This document shows positions 9,146 to 10,764 of a DNA stretch of 10,764 nucleotides, piece by piece. Location of the stretch: NCBI GenBank assembly GCA_004335635.1, contig QAXH01004317.1, positions 6,539 to 17,302 on the forward strand, given 5' to 3'. Position 1 is the first letter of the stretch. Each line of letters starts with the position of its first letter. Origin of the DNA: Chloromonas sp. AAM2 (lineage: Eukaryota > Chlorophyta > Chlorophyceae > Chlamydomonadales > Chlamydomonadaceae). The notes under the pieces are model-generated. The model made no database searches. It was not told where the DNA came from and was given only the letters and a program-made list of their open reading frames with translations. Made by a program: the position numbers and the translations under genes.

Positions 9146-9948
9146 TGGATAGATTACATCAGGGGGGTCCACATGCACCAAGCGCGAACGCTAGCAAGCC
9201 ATGCAATAGACATTGATTGATCGTCGATGGCAATGAGGGAAGGATAGGCAGCAGGACTGGGTTGACGATGTCATCAACAACAAGACTGATATACGCAGGG
9301 GTGGCTCGCCATCTAGCCCACATTCAGCAGTTACATCCCATGCCATGAAATGCTTTTGATTTCCAATTCAACCATTGACAGATTCTGATCAATTCTTATT
9401 CATTCCTCAATTTCCTGTCCCATGTCCCATGACGACTTCCTAGATTTTAACACATGTACCAGACAAAACACCGAGCAAAATACCAGAGCGTTTGTTGCTT
9501 TGTAGTTTCCGACCAAGCTCCAACAACACCCGACCTCTAGCCATAAAATCGTCTCCCCACACTTGAATTACACGCTCGTTGCAGTTTTGGGTGTCGATTC
9601 GAGATTGGCGGGAGCCGAACGATCTGATGCATTCGAACTTTGCACCCTGCTACCAGTGAGCTTTCTTGGCTTTACGATTGTCAGGATTGTCAGGCGCGTA
9701 ATTCTTGGAGAGATATTGTGACTAGCTGCAGTACCGTGGGTTGAACCATGAAAAGCCATGTAATGATGATGATGATGATGACGACGACGACGACGATGAT
9801 GATGGTGATGATGAACGATTTGATCTGAACCAGTTGGCGACCATGCAATCGTCACCCCTCACTCACCTTGCATGTTCGTAGTGAGCAGCACTCTGTCTCC
9901 CCCAAGCAGCGTGAGCCTGGCCACGTCACCCCCCTGGGGCCCAGCCAC
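299..9948 (-). CDS. CFAP57: CFAP57 (FAP57/WDR65) ortholog, 16 internal exons, both ends missing
   Basis: Seen: sixteen minus-strand segments, each bounded by AG and GT, join with matching phases (1,1, eleven times 0, then 2,2) into 780 open codons. The product runs from a WD40 end (residues about 1-93) through a linker (94-163) and a charged heptad-rich coiled coil (164-620) to a Gly/Ser/Arg tail (621-720) and a short helix. Family knowledge: CFAP57 is an axonemal protein, an N-terminal WD40 propeller followed by a long coiled coil, that helps place inner dynein arms near the I1/f base and the N-DRC. Hallmarks recalled from animal CFAP57 and found here in order: HAG.GPISHM...DGC, LRLKGE, LHERE, QDLEKHKYVLAYK (animal QELEKFKFVLDYK), ELEPRKAEVRSL, ELYSKY and TKSDRRTMVHHNVQLL. 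The first WD40 exons and the C-terminus are outside the window. Family call strong; exact junctions are predictions. Confidence 0.82.
541..583 (-). repeat. Partial copy of exon 16 5' end with its acceptor
   Basis: The copy starts after CATCTCTCAG and translates R-TAGCPAGPGN, matching exon 16's R-TAGGPAGPGN, then diverges. Its acceptor lies 104 bases upstream of the true acceptor. It encodes no exon 16 helix, so it is intronic debris rather than a usable exon. Confidence 0.85.
709..753. repeat. Degenerate TAAC/TAAT microsatellite
   Basis: This is a run of CTAA/CTAACTAA-type tetranucleotides with point changes inside the intron between exons 15 and 16. Nothing suggests a function. Confidence 0.8.
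1206..1511 (-). CDS. CFAP57: Exon 15 in window: Gly/Ser/Arg tail with RPATAG and RPSSASP
   Basis: The exon is 306 nt, phase 2 at both ends. It starts after CTGTGTGCAG, completing Arg with exon 14. It begins LLEEHLRHGGDLPGSRNVLE, has an acidic run (QEEEEEG) and then a Gly/Ser-rich stretch with SLYRRRPATAG (RPATAG at 1274-1291) and QQRPSSASP. Short RPATAG- and RPSSAS-like motifs recur in disordered parts of ciliary proteins. The predicted end is TACAG before GTGGGT at 1206, which has the phase needed by exon 16. If that donor is not used, the frame stays open to a TAG at 1091-1093, adding a basic tail of about 38 residues. Confidence 0.62.
1747..1829 (-). CDS. CFAP57: Exon 14 in window: end of the coiled coil
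   Basis: Twenty-seven codons plus two bases, phase 0 in and phase 2 out, after GTTTCAG and ending CACAG before GTACGG. It encodes VAVQDNRELSRRLASTSSTL then RELGTRH. NRELSRRLASTSSTLREL matches [22 protein letters not shown] of animal CFAP57. The split AG|G codon gives Arg and fits the phase of exon 15. Confidence 0.8.
2067..2141 (-). CDS. CFAP57: Exon 13 in window: conserved C-terminal coiled-coil block
   Basis: Twenty-five codons, phase 0 at both ends, after CTGTTTTACAG (with a plausible CTGAT branch point just upstream) and ending TTACAG before GTAACC. It encodes EDQRQTKSDRRTMVHHNVQL and LRELQ. TKSDRRTMVHHNVQLLREL matches [20 protein letters not shown], a conserved block near the end of the animal CFAP57 coiled coil. 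The frame is open upstream of the acceptor too, but that part lacks helical character. Confidence 0.83.
2142..2638 (-). other. Intron between exons 12 and 13
   Basis: A 497-nt phase-0 intron (GTGAGA...TTTTACAG). Besides the exon 12 3' copy (2555-2615) it contains repeated CCTAGG/CCTTAGG motifs around 2495-2632. The stretch 2142-2490 is unremarkable. Confidence 0.75.
2555..2615 (-). repeat. Partial copy of exon 12 3' end with donor
   Basis: On the coding strand this reads QHLHISELRKQLMTRRLE followed by GTGGGA, against exon 12 RHLHMSELRTQLMTHRLE followed by GTGAGA. The copy's end is 84 bases (28 codons) downstream and its frame is intact. An in-frame TAG sits between the exon and the copy, so it can be used only through alternative splicing. 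It is the only downstream-type copy that keeps a GT donor. Confidence 0.9.
2639..2767 (-). CDS. CFAP57: Exon 12 in window: coiled coil with ELYSKY
   Basis: Forty-three codons, phase 0 at both ends, after CACACCCAG and ending CTAGAG before GTGAGA. It encodes ELYSKYATSGGSHQRSNSQV then EAELTRHLHMSELRTQL and MTHRLE. It aligns with LFEKYVQRAD...LERNLATLKKKV of animal CFAP57. It is flanked on both sides by partial copies of itself: its 5' end at 2843-2889 and its 3' end at 2555-2615. Confidence 0.8.
2843..2889 (-). repeat. Decayed copy of exon 12 5' end
   Basis: The copy begins after CTTACTCAG and aligns with the exon 12 start. Conserved bases include the TACAAGTA.GCCAC and GGCGGCAGC stretches. 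Reading in exon 12's frame gives two stops (TAG, TAA) in the first six codons, so the copy is dead as coding sequence. The acceptor AG is still present. It lies 122 bases upstream of the true exon start. Confidence 0.85.
2896..3063. repeat. 27-bp minisatellite with alternating subunits and CACGTG cores
   Basis: About six 27-bp units alternate between two types: one begins ACCACGTGGGTGAGAG and ends in GAGTGAGGGG, the other begins GTCACGTGGGTGAG and ends in GAGTAAGGGG. The alternation gives a 54-bp higher-order period. It lies in the intron between exons 11 and 12, just upstream of the decayed exon 12 copy. CACGTG is an E-box palindrome but probably has no regulatory role here. Confidence 0.9.
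3306..3434 (-). CDS. CFAP57: Exon 11 in window: coiled coil
   Basis: Forty-three codons, phase 0 at both ends, after TGCGTGCAG and ending TTCGAG before GTGCGC, a weaker donor. It encodes LRIAHQESLLRMFSADVAAV and ends SARQKGFE. LLRMFSADVAAV matches the ALVKRFKTDLHNCV region of animal CFAP57, and QKGFE joined to exon 12 gives GFE-ELYSKY (animal VRGLFEKY). A frameshifted 5' copy lies upstream at 3497-3552, so this copy is taken as the functional one. Confidence 0.78.
3497..3552 (-). repeat. Partial, frameshifted copy of exon 11 5' end
   Basis: The copy starts after GCATGCAG and reads LRIAHQE, then loses frame by a 2-base insertion relative to exon 11. The downstream bases still match ATGTTCAGTGCCGAC. 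The upstream flank also resembles the true intron end (ACGTGTGCGTGCAG versus CATGTGCATGCAG), so the duplication includes intron. It lies 118 bases upstream of the functional acceptor. Confidence 0.9.
3945..4060. repeat. Polypurine GA / GAGGGC-rich tract
   Basis: The plus strand is almost pure purine: GAGAGA runs mixed with GAGAGGGCAAGAGA-type 14-bp units. On the coding strand it is a CT tract starting about 10 bases after the exon 10 donor. Mirror-like polypurine DNA of this kind can form a triplex; whether it does so here is unknown. Confidence 0.9.
4070..4252 (-). CDS. CFAP57: Exon 10 in window: coiled coil with ELEPR block
   Basis: Sixty-one codons, phase 0 at both ends, after CACTCACAG and ending GCAAAG before GTAACT. 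It runs AEAYYSELEPRKAEVRSLQQ, then EVEKHQAEMIERL, then ALKTELASAK. YYSELEPRKAEVRSL matches KELKKQIEPRENEIRVM of animal CFAP57. The donor is followed within 10 bases by a long GA tract (CT-rich on the coding strand). Two partial copies of its 5' end lie upstream (4321-4349, 4419-4445). Confidence 0.87.
4321..4349 (-). repeat. Partial copy of exon 10 5' end (proximal)
   Basis: The copy begins after CACTCACAG and reads AEACPWELEP, against AEAYYSELEP in exon 10. It ends abruptly in GT-rich sequence. Its acceptor is 97 bases upstream of the true one. Confidence 0.9.
4419..4445 (-). repeat. Partial copy of exon 10 5' end (distal)
   Basis: The second upstream copy begins after CTTACTCACAG and reads AEAHHSELEHS. 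It is closer to exon 10 (YYSELE) than the proximal copy is. Its acceptor is 193 bases upstream of the true one. The spacings of 97 and 96 bases suggest serial tandem duplication of one unit. Confidence 0.9.
4667..4723 (-). CDS. CFAP57: Exon 9 in window: 19-codon micro-segment of coiled coil
   Basis: Only 57 nt, phase 0 at both ends, after CGTTTCAG and ending TACAAG before GTGAGG. It encodes VLRHKVQDLEKHKYVLAYK, which matches the highly conserved LKKKNQELEKFKFVLDYK block of animal CFAP57 over its whole length. Despite its size this is one of the best-supported exons, because both splice sites and the family match agree. Confidence 0.87.
4928..4952 (-). repeat. Partial copy of exon 8 3' end (distal)
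   Basis: On the coding strand this reads LVDKYGTPQ followed by GCAAGG. It shares the Pro change and the GC donor with the proximal copy, so the second duplication probably copied the first. Confidence 0.85.
5031..5060 (-). repeat. Partial copy of exon 8 3' end (proximal)
   Basis: On the coding strand this reads LADNYDTPQ followed by GCAGGG, against LADNYDTLQ followed by GTCGGG in exon 8. The donor GT is now GC. Confidence 0.9.
5229..5324 (-). CDS. CFAP57: Exon 8 in window: coiled coil
   Basis: Thirty-two codons, phase 0 at both ends, after TCGTGCAG and ending CTACAG before GTCGGG. It encodes DAVDESQETVAKLEREL followed by HEREAVLADNYDTLQ. HERE matches the IQERDE position of animal CFAP57, and joining it to exon 9 gives an ungapped match of about 32 residues to the family. 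Two partial copies of its 3' end lie downstream at 5031-5060 and 4928-4952. Confidence 0.83.
5325..5766 (-). other. Intron between exons 7 and 8, nothing recognisable
   Basis: A 442-nt phase-0 intron with GTGGGG donor and TGCAG acceptor. Plus-strand ORFs across it (for example 5434-5856) run into antisense exon 7 and have no independent support. I see no duplicate of either flanking exon. Confidence 0.75.
5767..5964 (-). CDS. CFAP57: Exon 7 in window: coiled coil with LRLKGE hallmark
   Basis: Sixty-six codons, phase 0 at both ends, after TATCGCAG and ending CTGCAG before GTGGGG. It runs AEVDYDVADERLNAKL, then GTLRAELNLLKRASLRLKGE, then KRLEKLLKDNAKLQ. The SLRLKGE stretch is the strongest single link to CFAP57, where animals have NLRLKGE or TLRLKGE at the matching place. 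The exon is highly charged and strongly predicted as coiled coil by eye. Confidence 0.85.
6120..6242 (-). CDS. CFAP57: Exon 6 in window: coiled coil
   Basis: Forty-one codons, phase 0 at both ends, after CTTTCCAG and ending AATCAG before GTAGAG. It encodes AEIQSIHERHSRALAKAQQQ followed by LTEAKAANEDTQTFWAEYANQ, a heptad-like helix. In the recalled animal order this is where CFAP57 has LEELTEFYEAKLQEK. I see no duplicated end for this exon. Confidence 0.75.
6243..6571 (-). other. Intron between exons 5 and 6
   Basis: A 329-nt phase-0 intron (GTAAGG...TTTCCAG). Its only notable content is the 22-bp dispersed motif at 6491-6512. Confidence 0.75.
6491..6512. repeat. Dispersed 22-bp motif, copy 1
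   Basis: ATTACATCAGGGGG followed two bases later by CCACAT; 20 of 22 bases match 9153-9174 in the same orientation. Both are preceded on the plus strand by an ACATTGAT(G/A)TAT-like TA-rich stretch. Read on the minus strand it could be the 3' end of a retroposon ending in a TA-rich tail. That is an inference. Confidence 0.6.
6572..6733 (-). CDS. CFAP57: Exon 5 in window: coiled coil
   Basis: Fifty-four codons, phase 0 at both ends, after ACGTGCAG. It ends CACCAA before GTAAGG; position -1 is A rather than G, a slightly weak donor rescued by GTAAGG. The product begins TLENAHLAAAEELELLFDKR and continues through LELEGEKLRAAQ to KLEEKMKRMAAAHQ, clear coiled coil. It lies at the position of the animal CFAP57 segment containing KLLLEYEKYQ. 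A 5' partial copy lies 86 bases upstream at 6785-6819. Confidence 0.78.
6734..7442 (-). other. Intron between exons 4 and 5
   Basis: A 709-nt phase-0 intron (GTGAGC...TGCAG). It holds the exon 5 copy and, at about 7080-7101, a short duplicated CAGCTGCCAT element. I looked for a hidden coiled-coil exon between the copy and exon 4; one open stretch (7067-7252, minus) lacks a convincing splice pair and helix pattern. Confidence 0.7.
6785..6819 (-). repeat. Partial copy of exon 5 5' end
   Basis: The copy starts after CCCTTGCAG and reads MLENAHLAAAEDLEAL, against TLENAHLAAAEELELL in exon 5. It then runs into T-rich sequence leading to the true acceptor 86 bases on. The extension would shift frame into exon 5. 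Confidence 0.92.
7443..7571 (-). CDS. CFAP57: Exon 4 in window: coiled coil
   Basis: Forty-three codons, phase 0 at both ends, after TTTTCCAG and before GTGAGC. The product begins ALREAVARLEAELSATKAQL and ends MAGEKEKEIVK, a regular heptad pattern of Leu/Ala cores with charged flanks. The reading frame stays open upstream through the intron into a partial copy of this exon (7636-7703), so an extended version using the copy's acceptor cannot be excluded. The intervening stretch (IC, LN, CLYLCLRVF) is hydrophobic and unlike coiled coil, so it is probably intron. Confidence 0.75.
7636..7703 (-). repeat. In-frame partial copy of exon 4 5' end
   Basis: The copy starts after GTTCCCAG and reads ALCEAVVRLELKLSSSKAQL followed by DAQ, against ALREAVARLEAELSATKAQL-DAK in exon 4. 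The true acceptor is 132 bases (44 codons) downstream and the frame between is open. Use of this acceptor would therefore add 44 residues without breaking the protein. It has no donor of its own. Confidence 0.92.
7814..8022 (-). CDS. CFAP57: Exon 3 in window: linker from WD40 to coiled coil
   Basis: The exon is 209 nt, phase 1 in and phase 0 out, starting after GTGTGCAG and ending ACTGCACAG before GTAGGG. The first part is low-complexity Gly/Ala/Ser (GALVEASGGASDATTSALGG) with a Thr/Val stretch (VTLTPTVLVPVERL). The second part, LVDLAGMLGTIKSDAEYAAF, sits where animal CFAP57 begins its coiled coil (EYQLRL region). The Gly/Ser insert is probably lineage-specific. A 5' partial copy is at 8183-8207. 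Confidence 0.72.
8053..8109. repeat. A/T-rich tract and (AAT)n microsatellite
   Basis: AAATAAAATAA-type sequence runs into about ten AAT units, within the intron between exons 2 and 3 and about 30 bases upstream (coding sense) of the exon 3 acceptor. On the coding strand it is T-rich and may act as a distant pyrimidine tract. Confidence 0.92.
8183..8207 (-). repeat. Partial copy of exon 3 5' end
   Basis: The copy begins after CATGCGCAG and reads (G)GTLFEASRA, against (G)GALVEASGG in exon 3. It lies 185 bases upstream of the true acceptor and runs into unrelated sequence after about nine codons. Confidence 0.85.
8483..8548 (-). repeat. Partial copy of exon 2 3' end with altered donor
   Basis: On the coding strand the copy matches exon 2 from the AMLITASHDG region to its end; shared stretches include GGCTGTGTGCTG and the CTGG.(G/A)CTAG end. 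The true donor GTAAGT is replaced by GCAGGT. It lies 188 bases downstream of the true exon end. Confidence 0.88.
8671..8868 (-). CDS. CFAP57: Exon 2 in window: last WD40 blade
   Basis: The exon is 198 nt, phase 1 at both ends, starting after CCTTTCAG and ending CTAG before GTAAGT. It joins exon 1 as ...NMQ-G-CLVSYQWP. Readable blade features are RLHAGTGPISHMVAF followed by LITASHDGCVLLSSLAL, the A-H-x-G-P-I...(S/T)A..DG.(L/V) signature of a WD repeat. It corresponds to the final propeller blade of CFAP57 (animal form HAGPVTKM...AEDGC). A partial copy of its 3' end lies downstream at 8483-8548. Confidence 0.8.
9100..9143. repeat. (TA)n microsatellite
   Basis: A nearly perfect TA run of about 40 bases, broken once by TACATA, followed by GATGGATAGATTACATC and then the dispersed motif. 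ORFs encoding IYIYIY on both strands are artefacts of it. Confidence 0.95.
9153..9174. repeat. Dispersed 22-bp motif, copy 2
   Basis: ATTACATCAGGGGGGTCCAC plus AT, directly after the (TA)n tract, matching 6491-6512 at 20 of 22 positions. On the minus strand the order is conserved motif then TA repeat, as in elements with a microsatellite 3' tail. Confidence 0.6.
9763..9813. repeat. (GAT)n/(GAC)n trinucleotide array
   Basis: GAT units change to a block of ACG units and back to GAT with one GGT. The minus-strand poly-His/poly-Arg ORF across it (9568-9855) lies in an intron and is an artefact. Confidence 0.93.
9867..9948 (-). CDS. CFAP57: Exon 1 in window: WD40 propeller strand region
   Basis: Twenty-seven codons plus one base, phase 0 in and phase 1 out. 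It starts after TTGCAG and ends at CAAG before GTGAGT, an excellent donor. The product begins VAGPQGGDVARLTLLGGDRV and continues LLTTNMQ, the alternating hydrophobic pattern of a WD40 blade (D.ARL.LL..D.VLLTT). It lies in the late propeller of CFAP57. The T/G-rich tract before the acceptor is made by a 24-bp minisatellite. Earlier WD40 exons must lie beyond 10764. Confidence 0.72.
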
Positions 9949-9963
9949 CTGCAACCATAAACA

Positions 9964-10057
9964 AAACCATAAACACAACCGTAAACAAAACCATAAACGC
10001 AACCGTAAACAAAACCATAAACGCAACCGTAAACAAAACCATAAACACAACAGACAT
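9964..10057. repeat. 24-bp minisatellite abutting the exon 1 acceptor
   Basis: About four 24-bp units of AAACCATAAACGCAACCGTA-type sequence, starting at 9964, 9988, 10012 and 10036, with A/G variants at one position. On the coding strand they give a T/G-rich run directly before TTGCAG of exon 1, so the array supplies the acceptor's tract. Confidence 0.93.
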
Positions 10058-10524
10058 GGTACAGCCACAACCAAGCACAGTGACCAGTGGCGAGTGAGTG
10101 GGCACTCTCTCTGTAGGCTGGCCCAATGACTGAATGCCTCAACCATCAGACAGGTGGCCTGCCCTGAGCAAGAAAGCAAAACGAACGCAGGGAACAAAGC
10201 AGGCAAGGCAGGCCATCGTAGCCAAACAACTACCCTACTTCTGCACAGGTGGGCCATTTCCTGCACAGATTGGCCGTTTCTGCATGGATTGGCCACTGCC
10301 GCACTACATGCGACCATCTTGGGGTTGTTTTGACGGGACCAAACAGGCGCACGCGTACACGTGCGTAACTTTATGTTTGGTGGCCAGAATGGTCAGTGCG
10401 CTTTAACATAACCGTTGATGCTTATGTTCAAGCCTTTGGAGGCCTGATTGGGGCAATTAGTGGTTGCGGGGGTGATGCCACTTCCAACATAATCAGTCAT
10501 GGGGGCAAGGCGCAGTCAGTTAGA

Positions 10525-10582
10525 GGTCACGTGGGTGAAGAGGGTCGGAAGTGGGTTAGAGGTCACGTGGTTAGAGGTCACG
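10525..10582. repeat. GAGGTCACG(TGG) repeat cluster
   Basis: AGAGGTCACGTGG occurs twice and AGAGGTCACGGG once, spaced by GTTAGAGG-type sequence. The core GGTCACGTGGGTGA also occurs in the 27-bp minisatellite at 2896-3063. Confidence 0.75.
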
Positions 10583-10699
10583 GGCAAGGTGCTGTCAGTT
10601 GGGGGTGAGGCCACTTTTGAGACATTCAATCATGGGGGGAGTTTGTACACATACAGGTGAGTGTGATCGCAATGGTGTGCCCGACCTCCAATCCGATTG

Positions 10700-10701
<2 letters not shown>

Positions 10702-10760
<59 letters not shown>
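10702..10760. repeat. (TA)n microsatellite at the window edge
   Basis: A perfect AT/TA run of about 58 bases ending four bases before the right edge. Confidence 0.97.
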
Positions 10761-10763
<3 letters not shown>

Positions 10764-10764
10764 A

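Larger units (their letters stand above)
8869..9866 (-). other. Intron between exons 1 and 2
   Basis: A 998-nt phase-1 intron (GTGAGT...CTTTCAG), the longest complete intron here. It holds the (TA)n tract, the dispersed 22-bp motif and a trinucleotide array. The stretch 9180-9760 has nothing I recognise and no WD40-like coding on either strand. Confidence 0.72.
9949..10764 (-). other. Incomplete intron upstream of exon 1
   Basis: The remainder of the window at its 5' (right) end; the next WD40 exon must lie beyond 10764. It contains the 24-bp minisatellite, a GTCACGTGG-rich stretch at 10525-10582 and a terminal (TA)n run. I found no WD40-like translation on the minus strand. Confidence 0.65.

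Noticed and set aside
9568..9855. Poly-His/poly-Arg minus-strand ORF
   Set aside because: A product of the GAT/GAC microsatellite within an intron.
9859..10317. 152-residue minus-strand ORF upstream of exon 1 as continuous coding
   Set aside because: Most of it is the 24-bp minisatellite read as WFCLRLRL repeats; only the part after TTGCAG is exon.

Overview
This window comes from an intron-rich eukaryotic nuclear genome. It has GT-AG introns of about 150-1000 bases, many microsatellites and minisatellites, and no dense bacterial-style ORFs. I see one gene, on the minus strand, running through almost the whole window. Sixteen coding exons join without any frame break into 780 codons (2340 nt). 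The joined protein begins in the last part of a WD40 propeller at the right end. It then becomes a long charged coiled coil and ends in a Gly/Ser/Arg-rich tail plus a short helical segment at the left. The order of motifs matches cilia- and flagella-associated protein 57 (CFAP57; FAP57 in Chlamydomonas, formerly WDR65), so the organism most likely builds motile cilia or flagella. I cannot name the lineage. The gene is incomplete: the N-terminal WD40 exons lie beyond the right edge and the final exon(s) beyond the left edge.

Layout, right to left in transcription order: 9949-10764 is an upstream intron with a (TA)n tract, a CACGTG-containing repeat and a 24-bp minisatellite. Exons 1-2 (9867-9948, 8671-8868) hold WD40 sequence. 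Exon 3 (7814-8022) is a linker into the coiled coil. Exons 4-14 (7571 down to 1747) are coiled coil, with eleven consecutive phase-0 junctions. Exon 15 (1206-1511) is a low-complexity tail containing RPATAG and RPSSASP. Exon 16 (299-479) is helical and is followed at the left edge by a composite minisatellite (1-256).

The most unusual structure is in the introns. At least nine of the sixteen exons have one or more truncated copies of their own end in an adjacent intron, always in the same orientation. There are twelve copies and they follow one rule. Copies upstream of an exon repeat the acceptor and the exon's 5' part (exons 3, 4, 5, 10 twice, 11, 12, 16). Copies downstream repeat the exon's 3' part and the donor region (exons 2, 8 twice, 12). 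This is the pattern expected if short tandem duplications across splice junctions are frequent and survive because splicing removes the spare copy. In the copies the acceptor AG is always kept, while the donor GT has become GC in three of four. I found no RNA gene, CRISPR array or second protein-coding gene, and no complete promoter or poly(A) site.
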